Shown here piece by piece: positions 40,549 to 47,810 of a stretch of DNA of 47,810 nucleotides (within the stretch, counting starts at the first letter, position 1; every line of letters starts with the position of its first letter). The stretch covers positions 1 through 47,810 of the forward strand of contig CAJTSP010000005.1 in the NCBI GenBank assembly GCA_910578965.1. The letters run 5' to 3'. This DNA is from an uncultured Oscillospiraceae bacterium. GTDB lineage: Bacteria; Bacillota; Clostridia; Oscillospirales; Ruminococcaceae. The notes under the pieces are model-generated. The model saw nothing but the letters and a program-made list of their open reading frames with translations. It had not been told where the DNA came from and did no database searches. A program made the translations under genes and the position numbers.

Positions 40549-41985
40549 TTACCCCTCGCGGGTGTCCACCGGCGGCCGGCCGATGGATTCGTACAAAAGC
40601 CGCGCGCCGCTTTTTCGCACCGCATCCGGCGCAAAGCAATTGCGGCCGTCCAGCACCAGGGGCACGGCCATCTGCCGTTCAAAGATGCCCGGTGCAAGCG
40701 CGCACACCTCGGGCCACTCGGTGAGGATCAGGCAGAGCCCGGCCCCGGCAAGGGCCTCGGGGATGGTATCGCAGTAGGTAATGCTGCCCGCCGGGGCGTT
40801 TGGGCCAAAGGCTTTTGCGGCGGTTTGCGCTTCGACGTTTCCTTTCGCACCCGGCCCGGGCACGGCGGCCCCGGCAGCCTTTGGCGCAGCCTGCATGCCG
40901 GCCAGCCGGCGGGCAAAGTTTTGGGCGGCCACCGGGTCCCACGCGCGGACATGCGCGCCCTCTGCCAGCAGCCGAGGCACACAAAGCAGGCTGGGCGCCT
41001 CGCGCAAATCGTCGGTACCGGGCTTAAAGGCAAGGCCCAGCACCGTTACCGTAACACCGGCCAGGCTTTTGTAATGGGCGTGCGCCTTTTGCAGCAGCCG
41101 GCGCTTCTGCCCCTCGTTGACCGCGATGGTAGCGGCCACCGTTTTGAGTGCAACCCCCTTGATAGTGGCAAAGCTGTCCAGCGCCTTGGTGTCCTTGGGG
41201 AAGCAGCTACCGCCATAGCCGATGCCGGCCCGCAAAAAGTGCCGGCCGATCCGCCGGTCGAAGCCCATACCGGCCGCCACATCGTCGATGCTGGCCCCCA
41301 CCTGCTCGCAGAGGTTTGCAATCTCGTTGATATAGCTGATCTTGAGGGCCAAAAAATCGTTGGAGGCATACTTGATCATCTCGGCGCTGCGGCGGCTGGT
41401 AAAAAGCCGGGGGGCGTCAAACCCCGCGTAAACCTCCTCCAGCACCCGGCGCGGGCGCTCGGATTCGGCGCCAATCACGATGCGGCTGGCATGCAGGGTG
41501 TCCCGCACGGCGGTACCCTGCGCCAAAAACTCGGGGTTTGAGGCAACGTCCACCCGCACCGGCGCGGCCAGATGCCCGCTGAGGTACCGCTCTACCTCGT
41601 CGTTGGTGCCGATGGGCACGGTAGACTTGACCACCACCACACAGTCCCTTTGTATGGCCGATGCGATCTCGCGCACCACCGCAAAGACATAATCGAGATT
41701 GGCCGAGCCGTCCTCCCGCTCGGGGGTGCCCACCCCGATAAAGATTACCTCGGCGTTTTGGTAGGCAGCCGCGCCGTCGGTGGTAAAATGCAGCCTCCCG
41801 GCCTCAAGGCCCGCCCTTAAAAGCTCCTCGAGGCCCGGCTCATAGATAGGGCTCTGCCCGGCCCGCAGGCGCCCGATCTTGTCCTCGTCCAGGTCCACAC
41901 AGGTAACCGAATGCCCGTGGTGCGCAAGGCAGACCCCGGTGACAAGGCCGACATACCCGGTGCCGGCAACAACAATATTCTTCAT
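40549..41985 (-). CDS. ugd: UDP-glucose 6-dehydrogenase
   Basis: A 478-residue NAD-dependent enzyme making UDP-glucuronate from UDP-glucose. NIVVAGTGYVGLVTGVCLA is the NAD loop; NPEFLAQGTAV, SAEMIKYASNDFLALKISYI and GIGYGGSCFPKD (catalytic Cys261) are intact; VLGLAFKPGTDDLREAPS opens the UDP-binding domain. About 40 residues of Ala/Gly/Pro-rich sequence (residues 362-400) are inserted before SITYCDTIPEAL, making it longer than the usual 440. The ATG at 41985 overlaps the stop of the GT4 gene before it (ATGA); GAAAGG is upstream. It supplies the uronic acid, or the precursor of other sugars, for the polysaccharide. Confidence 0.93.
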   Translation of the reverse strand: MKNIVVAGTGYVGLVTGVCLAHHGHSVTCVDLDEDKIGRLRAGQSPIYEPGLEELLRAGLEAGRLHFTTDGAAAYQNAEVIFIGVGTPEREDGSANLDYVFAVVREIASAIQRDCVVVVKSTVPIGTNDEVERYLSGHLAAPVRVDVASNPEFLAQGTAVRDTLHASRIVIGAESERPRRVLEEVYAGFDAPRLFTSRRSAEMIKYASNDFLALKISYINEIANLCEQVGASIDDVAAGMGFDRRIGRHFLRAGIGYGGSCFPKDTKALDSFATIKGVALKTVAATIAVNEGQKRRLLQKAHAHYKSLAGVTVTVLGLAFKPGTDDLREAPSLLCVPRLLAEGAHVRAWDPVAAQNFARRLAGMQAAPKAAGAAVPGPGAKGNVEAQTAAKAFGPNAPAGSITYCDTIPEALAGAGLCLILTEWPEVCALAPGIFERQMAVPLVLDGRNCFAPDAVRKSGARLLYESIGRPPVDTREG

Positions 41986-43145
41986 AAGGCAAGACCTTTC
42001 TGTTGCGCTTGCTGCGCGTAAACCTCCAGCATCTTTTGGGCGATGCTGTCCCACAGGAACTCCCGCTCCACCGCGGCGTGCGCCGCCGCACCGATGCGGG
42101 CTTGCTCGGCGGGATGCGCGGCAAGCCAAAGGATACGGGCGGCGTATTCCCCGGCCGAAAAGCCCGTTTGTACAAGGCCGGTGGCCCCGTCCTCCATCAA
42201 AACGTCCGAGCCGCCGTTGAGGCTGGTGAGGGCCGGCAGGCCAAAGTACATGGCCTCCAGCAGCACCATGCCAAAAATCTCGTATTGGGTGGGCAGCAAA
42301 AGCAGATTCGCGTGGTTGTAAAGCCGGTACACCTCGGCCTGGGGCGCCCGCTCGCGGTAATCAATACGGCCGCGCACCCCAAGGCTTTCGGCATAGGCAA
42401 AGCAGGCGTCCCGGTAAGCCGGGTCGCCCCTGCCCACCAGCACCAGCCGCACATCCGGCAGCTCCCGGGCCGTTTCGGCCAGGACCTCAAACAAAAAGCG
42501 GATGTTGCGCCGCTCCTCCAGCACCCCGATGTACAAAAGCTCAAACCCCGGCCGGGCCGCCGCCGCAGGCCGGGCGGCAGGATCGTAGGGGGCGGCAAGG
42601 GTATCCTTGTCCAGCCCTACCCCCACCGGCAGCGCCTGCGCAAACCCTTTTTGCCGCAAAAAGGCCTCGGCCATCCGGCTTTTGGCAAAACAGGGCACCC
42701 CGGCGTTTTTATCCGGGCGGTTGAACAAAAGGTCAAACACCCGGCACTTGAGGTTATAGCCCTTTGTAAAACCGCTCTGGTAGGGGCCGTGGTAAAGGGT
42801 AACCAGCCTGCCCCCCGGCGGATGGCGGTAGAGCCACCAGCTCGTGAGCTGATCGTACTCGGCCACCTGTAAAACGTCGTACTGCGCAACCAGCTCTTTT
42901 AGCTGGGCAGGGCGAAAAAGCCCGTTTTTAAAAAAATTATGCCCCGGCCTCCAGTGGACGGTAACCGTTTGGCCGCTGCCCGGCACCGCCGCCTGCTCGT
43001 CGTGCGCAGGCTCTTTGCCGCTGTAATAGAGGACGCCGCAGCGGTGCCCGGCGCGCACAAAGGCACGGGCCAGGCCGATCTCCTGCGAGTTGTAGGCGGC
43101 CGGGTCCATCACGCTGGGGAAGGTGCGCAGCAGCAGGATTTTCAT
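41982..43145 (-). CDS. Glycosyltransferase family 4
   Basis: A 387-residue GT-B enzyme. The N-terminal domain begins MKILLLRTFPSVMDPAAYNS and the C-terminal donor domain has LLYIGVLEERRNIRFLFEVL and EIFGMVLLEAMYFGLPALTS, with the E-x7-E motif of retaining GT4 enzymes. Acceptor and donor unknown. AAAAAGGAGC precedes the ATG at 43145. Its stop overlaps ugd, so the two are translationally linked, which hints that UDP-glucuronate could be its donor (inference only). Confidence 0.88.
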   Translation of the reverse strand: MKILLLRTFPSVMDPAAYNSQEIGLARAFVRAGHRCGVLYYSGKEPAHDEQAAVPGSGQTVTVHWRPGHNFFKNGLFRPAQLKELVAQYDVLQVAEYDQLTSWWLYRHPPGGRLVTLYHGPYQSGFTKGYNLKCRVFDLLFNRPDKNAGVPCFAKSRMAEAFLRQKGFAQALPVGVGLDKDTLAAPYDPAARPAAAARPGFELLYIGVLEERRNIRFLFEVLAETARELPDVRLVLVGRGDPAYRDACFAYAESLGVRGRIDYRERAPQAEVYRLYNHANLLLLPTQYEIFGMVLLEAMYFGLPALTSLNGGSDVLMEDGATGLVQTGFSAGEYAARILWLAAHPAEQARIGAAAHAAVEREFLWDSIAQKMLEVYAQQAQQKGLAL

Positions 43146-43282
43146 GCGGGGCTCCTTTTTGGTGGTTTTTGGAGATAGCTTGGGACGGCGGCGCCCCACA
43201 AAAGGGCCAAAGCCCTGTCCGGAGGTGGCGGGGCGTCCCCCCGCATGGGGCTGGCCGCCCGGCCCCATGCGGCGCATTTTGG

Positions 43283-44047
43283 TCAGCGCCGCAGGATTTT
43301 TTGCTTGAGGGCCAGGTACCGCTCACGGCCGAGCAGCCGCGCCGCCAAGCCAATGCAGCAAAAGCGCAGCCTGCGGTACCAGGGAGACCAGGTGGCGGCA
43401 AAATGGTGATAGGAATAGGTGTTTTCGGTAGGCAAAAACATCTGTGTTTCGTGTTCAAAGGGGCAGAAATACTCGGTGGGGTAGAGGGTGAACCCCTCCA
43501 CCTGCTGCAGCCGGTTGCCGCCGGTAAAGCCATGGCGGCGCAGCGCCTCGGTGGTATAGGCAACGATGGTTTTGGTATTGAAGCTGCCGCCCGGGTTGGT
43601 AAAGCGCAGAGCGGCATAGCCCTCTAAAATCTCGGCAATCAGCGGGCTGCCCGGAGGGCTCGCCATGATGGAACCAGGGTTGATGGTGTCTTCCATCTCA
43701 AAGCCCATAAGGGCAGGGGTCTTTTCCAGAATATCGTCCAGAGGCTTGAACAGCTCCACATCGGTGCACAGGCAGACCCCGCCCAGATGGTAAAGAATCC
43801 AGAACCGCGCATAGTCCGACACAAAGGCGTATTTTTGGGCCGCATACGCCTCGGCGGTGTAGGGGATGCTGTTTACATCGAAGCTGTCCTCGTTCCACTC
43901 CCTGATCTGCCAATCCGGCATGAGGGCGCGCCATGTGCCGATGCAGCGCTGGATCAGGGGGCTTTTTTCGCCTCGGCCGAACCAGCAGTAATGAATGACC
44001 TTGGGCAGGCCGGCGGCGTTGGTGTGGCAGGGTTGCGGTTCAGGCAT
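43283..44047 (-). CDS. GT32-like glycosyltransferase with altered DxD motif
   Basis: A 254-residue protein of the GT32 (OCH1/capsular sugar transferase) type: PKVIHYCWFGRGEKSPLIQR opening, WNEDSFDVNSIPYTAEAY, FVSDYARFWILYHLGGVCLC then TDVELFKPLDDIL. The usual family motif here is GGIYLDTD; this protein has GGVCLCTD, so the first aspartate of DxD is replaced by Cys94 while Asp96 stays. Later YHHFAATWSPW is the normal C-terminal block. The ATG at 44047 follows AAAGGGAGG. It may be less active, use another residue, or be an intact variant; length is normal and there is no frameshift. Confidence 0.82.
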   Translation of the reverse strand: MPEPQPCHTNAAGLPKVIHYCWFGRGEKSPLIQRCIGTWRALMPDWQIREWNEDSFDVNSIPYTAEAYAAQKYAFVSDYARFWILYHLGGVCLCTDVELFKPLDDILEKTPALMGFEMEDTINPGSIMASPPGSPLIAEILEGYAALRFTNPGGSFNTKTIVAYTTEALRRHGFTGGNRLQQVEGFTLYPTEYFCPFEHETQMFLPTENTYSYHHFAATWSPWYRRLRFCCIGLAARLLGRERYLALKQKILRR

Positions 44048-44133
44048 CGGCAAGCCTCCCTTTTCCAGGCTGTTTTTTGGCAGGGCCCCGGCGCCAGGCC
44101 TCCCGGCGCAGGGGTATGCCGAACGGCATTTTA

Positions 44134-45291
44134 TCAATCCTTGCGTGCGGCCCTGCGGTAGAGCGCCGCCGTGGCGCGAGCGGCCTCGTCCCAGGAATAG
44201 TGCTGCCGGATGTGTTCGGCCTGCTCCGGCCCGGCGGGGGGCGGGTTTTGGAGCGCTGTTTGCAGGGCCGCGCGCAGGGCGTTTACGTCCCCCTTGGCAA
44301 AGCTGGCCCCAAACCGGCCCAGTATCTGGGTATTTTCCGGGATGTCGCTGACAAGGCAGGGAACGCCGCAGCGCATGGCCTCCAAAAGGCTGATCGGCAT
44401 GCCCTCGATGTCGCTGGGCAGCACATAGAGGGCGGCGTTCTGCAAAAGCTCGGCCTTGAGCTGCCCCGCCGCAAAGCCTGCCAGGATTACCCGGCTGTCC
44501 TTTGCGGCCATTTGGCGTATTTGAGGCCAATAATCGCCGGAATGGCTGTCGCCCCCGGCCACCACCAGCTTTTTGCCGGTTTCAAGGCCCTTATAGGCCT
44601 CAAGAAGGTAGTGCAGGCCCTTTTCGGGCACGATACGGGCCAAAAAAAGGATATAATCCCCGCCCGCAAGGCCCCATTTTTCCCGGATGAGAGAGGGTGG
44701 CGCGTCCGGCTCCGCCGCCACCCCGTTGGGCAAAAAGGTGGTGCTGCGGCCGTAGGTTTGGGCAAAGTATTCCCGCACCCCTTCGCTGAGCACAATGACC
44801 TCATCGGCATACCGGGCAATGGCCTTTTCGCCCAGCTTGAGGTACCAGCTACCAAAGCCGCCCCACTTGGCACGCTGCCAATCCAGCCCATGCACGGTAG
44901 CCACCGTGCGCCGGCCAAAAAAATGGGCCAGCGCCAGCATCACGCTGGGGCCGAGGGCGTGGTAGTGGATCAGATCGTAACCGCCAAACAGGGCGTGCAG
45001 GGTAGCCAAAAGGGAGTATACCACCGCATCCAGGCTCTTTTGGTTGAGGGTGGGCACCGTGACGATGCGGGCCCCGGCGTACTGTTTGGGGCGCGGCGCG
45101 CCCTTGGCGGCCCGGTTGTAGAGGGTGACCGCGTGGCCCGCCGCCGAGAGCCGGCCGGCCAGCTCCTCCACCACCACCTCGACCCCGCCCTCCCGGCCGG
45201 GCACCCGCTTGTGGCCGATCATGGCGATCTTTAAGGGGCGCGGCGCGGCGGCGCCCGGCCGCGGCGCCGGGCTTTGGCCGGCGCCGCTCAT
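44134..45291 (-). CDS. Glycosyltransferase family 4 (capsule type)
   Basis: A 385-residue GT-B enzyme of the branch that starts with KIAMIGHKRVPGREGGVEVV, common in capsule and teichuronic acid loci and often called rhamnosyltransferase-like. The donor domain shows DYILFLARIVPEKGLHYLLE and IEGMPISLLEAMRCGVPCLV with the E-x7-E motif. A low-complexity stretch of about 20 residues precedes the first strand. The start at 45291 overlaps the radical SAM gene's stop (ATGA), so the two proteins are made together. Donor sugar unknown. Confidence 0.85.
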   Translation of the reverse strand: MSGAGQSPAPRPGAAAPRPLKIAMIGHKRVPGREGGVEVVVEELAGRLSAAGHAVTLYNRAAKGAPRPKQYAGARIVTVPTLNQKSLDAVVYSLLATLHALFGGYDLIHYHALGPSVMLALAHFFGRRTVATVHGLDWQRAKWGGFGSWYLKLGEKAIARYADEVIVLSEGVREYFAQTYGRSTTFLPNGVAAEPDAPPSLIREKWGLAGGDYILFLARIVPEKGLHYLLEAYKGLETGKKLVVAGGDSHSGDYWPQIRQMAAKDSRVILAGFAAGQLKAELLQNAALYVLPSDIEGMPISLLEAMRCGVPCLVSDIPENTQILGRFGASFAKGDVNALRAALQTALQNPPPAGPEQAEHIRQHYSWDEAARATAALYRRAARKD

Positions 45292-46388
45292 GCGGGCCCG
45301 CCCTGCCCGGGCGGCTGCGGCGCGGGGGCGTCTTGGGCCGCAGGGGCCGCGGGATTGCCGCTTTCCGGGCCGGGGGCGTTTTGGGGCGGCTGGATAAAGG
45401 CGTTTTCGGCAAGGCTGTACCGGCCGCCCTTGAAAAACTTATGCTTGAGCACCCACCAGCCCGGCACCCAGATATACTTATGCATGGCCGGCGAAACGCT
45501 GCCGATCATCCAGCAGTTGCGGGGGCAGTTGCGGGCCTGCTCGCGCACCTTTTTGGCCTGCTCGCTGTTCCAGAGCTCGTCCCAATCCTGCTCTTTCAGG
45601 TTGCCCATCACCGCCTTTTGGGCCATGCCGTTGCAGGGGATGACATCGCAGAAGGGGTCGATGAAAAAGGCGTTTTTGGACATATCGCAGGGCAAAAGCC
45701 GGGGGTTGCCGTAGATATAGTTGATCAGGCCGTGGTTAAAGTAGGCCCTGAACCACTTTTTAGGGCTGCCGCTTTTCAGCAGCTCGTTGATCAGGGCCTC
45801 AAAATTCCGGGCCACGTGGTACCGGTCCTCGATCTTATTGTCGGTTTTGCGAAAATAAAAGCTGTTGTGCAGGGTGGCGGTGGCAAACTCCATGTCCATC
45901 TCGTCGCTCAGGCGGTAGAGGGGCACCAGATCCTCGCAGTTCATGTCCTGCACGGTCATGCCAAAGCCGACGTCCGGGTGGCCCATCTCCACCAGGGTCT
46001 TGAGGGTGCTGTAGCCCCGCTGCCAGCCGTTTGGGATGCGGCGGATGGCGTCGTTGGTGGCCTGCATCCCCTCGATGCTGATGCGGATGCCAAGCCTGGG
46101 GAACCGTTTGCAGAGCCCGATGATGCGGTCGGTAAAATAGCCGTTGGTGGAGATGACGATGCGGTCGCTTTTTTTATAAAGCTCCTCCACAATTTCGGCA
46201 AGGTCCTTGCGGATGAACGGCTCGCCGCCCGTGATGTTGGTAAAGGCCATCTCGGGCAGCTTGCGGATCACCTCCAGGCTGATCTCCTCCTCCGGGCGGG
46301 AGGGGTCGCGCCAGCAGTCGCACATATTGCAGCGGGCGTTGCAGCGGTAGGTAACGATCACCGTGCCGTATAAGCTGCGTTTGGGCAT
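45288..46388 (-). CDS. Radical SAM protein in the polysaccharide operon
   Basis: A 366-residue radical SAM enzyme. The cluster-binding CNARCNMC motif (Cys16, Cys20, Cys23) is followed by FTNITGGEPFIRKDLAEIVE (SAM-binding GGEP) and RIVISTNGYFTDR. Further cysteines occur in CDVIPCNGMAQ and CPRNCW toward the C-terminus and could hold an auxiliary cluster as in SPASM-type proteins. The last 40 residues are Pro/Ala-rich. CAGGAAAGGGG precedes the ATG at 46388; the stop overlaps a GT4 gene. The substrate is unknown: a sugar or lipid-linked sugar modification is suggested only by context; no precursor-peptide gene is seen nearby. Confidence 0.85.
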   Translation of the reverse strand: MPKRSLYGTVIVTYRCNARCNMCDCWRDPSRPEEEISLEVIRKLPEMAFTNITGGEPFIRKDLAEIVEELYKKSDRIVISTNGYFTDRIIGLCKRFPRLGIRISIEGMQATNDAIRRIPNGWQRGYSTLKTLVEMGHPDVGFGMTVQDMNCEDLVPLYRLSDEMDMEFATATLHNSFYFRKTDNKIEDRYHVARNFEALINELLKSGSPKKWFRAYFNHGLINYIYGNPRLLPCDMSKNAFFIDPFCDVIPCNGMAQKAVMGNLKEQDWDELWNSEQAKKVREQARNCPRNCWMIGSVSPAMHKYIWVPGWWVLKHKFFKGGRYSLAENAFIQPPQNAPGPESGNPAAPAAQDAPAPQPPGQGGPA

Positions 46389-46504
46389 CTTGTGGTTCCC
46401 CTTTCCTGTTTGGGCGGGCAGGGCCGCCCTGGTTGGCCGGCAGGCAGGGCAGGCATACCGGACAGGCCCCCCAGGCCGCCCGATATGCACAGAAACCGCC
46501 CGGT

Positions 46505-47758
46505 TTATCCCTTGGCCCGGCCGGCCTTTTTTTCGGCAATGGTTTTTTCATAAATGCCGGTGAGCGCCCTTAAATGGGCCGCGGCCGAAAATCGCTCCTT
46601 GGCAAACCGCACGCACCCCTCGCAGAGGGCGGCGTACTCGGTTTCGGGCAGTGTTAGCAGCTTTTGCATCGCGCCGGCCAGCGCCGGCGCGTCCTTTGGC
46701 GGGAACAAAAAGCCGGTTTCGCCCTCGCGCACCAGCTCCGGGATGCCGCCGATCCGGCTGCCGAGCACCGGCTTGCCGCAGCTCAGGGCCTCCATCACCG
46801 AGTAGGGGCCGTTTTCGTACCACTCGCTGGGCAGCACCACCCCCCGGCAGCCGTGCAGCTCGCCGGCAAGGGCCTGCCCGCGCAGAAAGCCAAGGAATTT
46901 TGCCCGTTCGCCAAGGCCCAGTTCGGCCGCCAGGGTCTCCAGGCCGGCGCGCCCGGGACCGTCCCCCGCGATGCGCAGCCGCGCGCCGGGGCAGGCCGCC
47001 AGCGCCCGCAACAGGGTGGCCACCCCCTTTTCGGGGGTAAGCCGGCCCAGGTAGAGCAACGCGCCTCTTTGCGGCCTTGCCCACTCGTATACGGTATCCG
47101 CCGGCAGGAAGTTGGGCAGGTGCAGGATGGGCGCTTTGGTAAACCGGCAGCGCTGCAAAAGCGTTTGGTAAAAGGCCGAGGGGCAGAGGTAGCGGTCGAT
47201 CTTGTCATAGCTGCCCCGCAGCCGGTAGAGCCGGGCCTCGACGGCGGCCAGAAGGCTCTTGGCCGCCGAGCCCTTGACGCATTTATGCCGCACGCAGGGG
47301 GCAAAATGCCCGCCCAGGCACTCCTCGCAGACCCCATCCGGCGAAAGGCAGGTGTAGTTTGGGCAGACGCAGATCAGGTCGTGCTGGGTAAACACCACCG
47401 GCACCCCCCGCTTTTGGCAGGGCTCTAAAATGGAGAGGGTGATCTGCCGGTGCACAAGGTTCAGGTGCACAAGGTCCGGCTGTTCCTGTTGCAAAAGGGC
47501 GTCGAACCTGTCCCGCGCCTCGGCGCTGTACAAAAGCTTTGCCGCGCTTTTAAGCTTTTGCAGCGCCCCGGCCGGGCCGTTGTATTCCACGTTGGATACA
47601 AAATACCCGGCCTGCTCGCAGGGCTCGTTGCATACATCCTGCATGGCAAAAAAAAGCACCCGGTGGCCGGCCGAGCGCAAAAGCTCGGCCAGGGCAAAAT
47701 AATAGGTCTCGCTTCCGCCCTTGCGGTAATGGAACTTGTTGACCAGCAGTACGGTCAT
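46505..47758 (-). CDS. Glycosyltransferase family 4 with cysteine-rich insert
   Basis: A 417-residue GT-B enzyme: MTVLLVNKFHYRKGGSETYY opening, then a cysteine-rich loop in the N-terminal domain (CVCPNYTC, VCEECLGG, CVRHKCVKG, about residues 136-170) that is usual in this GT4 subfamily and may bind a metal, and the donor domain with LLYLGRLTPEKGVATLLRAL and SEWYENGPYSVMEALSCGKP. The ATG at 47758 follows AAAGGAGCGCGGC. It is the first polysaccharide gene visible here; the operon continues beyond the right edge, where the 52 remaining bases show no start codon for another gene. Confidence 0.88.
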   Translation of the reverse strand: MTVLLVNKFHYRKGGSETYYFALAELLRSAGHRVLFFAMQDVCNEPCEQAGYFVSNVEYNGPAGALQKLKSAAKLLYSAEARDRFDALLQQEQPDLVHLNLVHRQITLSILEPCQKRGVPVVFTQHDLICVCPNYTCLSPDGVCEECLGGHFAPCVRHKCVKGSAAKSLLAAVEARLYRLRGSYDKIDRYLCPSAFYQTLLQRCRFTKAPILHLPNFLPADTVYEWARPQRGALLYLGRLTPEKGVATLLRALAACPGARLRIAGDGPGRAGLETLAAELGLGERAKFLGFLRGQALAGELHGCRGVVLPSEWYENGPYSVMEALSCGKPVLGSRIGGIPELVREGETGFLFPPKDAPALAGAMQKLLTLPETEYAALCEGCVRFAKERFSAAAHLRALTGIYEKTIAEKKAGRAKG

Positions 47759-47810
47759 GCCGCGCTCCTTTCGCAGTAAGCAATGGGTCGGGGGCGTTTT
47801 GCGGGGCAGG

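Overview
The window looks like chromosomal DNA of a GC-rich, anaerobic, low-redox Firmicute. The best fit is a gut member of the Clostridia near Oscillospiraceae/Ruminococcaceae. The reasons are the Rnf operon in the clostridial order rnfCDGEAB, an FprA-type flavodiiron protein, an EFR1-type ferredoxin/flavodoxin, a UMF1-type MFS protein, strong AGGAGG-like ribosome sites, and TTGACA/TATAAT promoters standing out against GC-rich coding DNA. The genus is inference; no marker gene here fixes it.

Left third (1-11230): a 3' fragment of an MFS exporter and a UMF1-family MFS protein; a zinc-dependent phospholipase-C-like gene coupled to a strongly degenerated CstA-like membrane protein; an AT-richer RibD-C/DHFR-like gene; an alkyltransferase-like (MGMT-fold) protein; a short Na/Pi cotransporter; a membrane protein plus XRE regulator; a NusG-domain-II secreted protein; a cluster of palindromes; a PepV-like dipeptidase; and a 46-residue single-pass membrane protein too short for ordinary gene calling.

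Middle (11450-25890): the six-gene Rnf ferredoxin:NAD+ oxidoreductase operon with its own promoter and terminator; an AT-rich GNAT gene; a 132-bp tandem repeat; a leftward set (ankyrin protein, small protein, EFR1 ferredoxin); YitT-like and murC genes rightward; a leftward sigma factor followed by a tRNA-like RNA and a four-CxxC zinc protein; and an FprA flavodiiron protein behind a structured leader with a terminator-like hairpin. Rnf, EFR1, FprA and the NusG-II protein give this part a redox theme.

Right half (25963-47810+): one continuous leftward surface-polysaccharide locus of 17 genes, entering from beyond the right edge and ending at a bidirectional terminator at 25853-25888. In transcription order: GT4, radical SAM, GT4, GT32, GT4, UDP-glucose dehydrogenase, GT2, Wzx flippase, GT10 fucosyltransferase, a DxD glycosyltransferase-like protein, GDP-mannose dehydratase (gmd), a foreign-looking AT-rich gene, GDP-fucose synthase (fcl), ManC, a fused acyltransferase/N-acetylhexosamine-1-kinase, a Wzy-like polymerase and a GT-C-like membrane protein. 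ManC, Gmd and Fcl make GDP-L-fucose for the GT10 enzyme; Ugd supplies UDP-glucuronate. The predicted product is a fucosylated, uronic-acid-containing, Wzx/Wzy-type polysaccharide. No priming transferase, chain-length regulator or phosphomannomutase is in the window.

The most novel items are the NeuD/PglD-NahK fusion (29441-31066), the radical SAM enzyme coupled to a glycosyltransferase (45288-46388), the atypical tRNA-like RNA just upstream of a zinc protein (23383-23456), and the CstA-like protein that has lost the family's signature residues (2977-4743).
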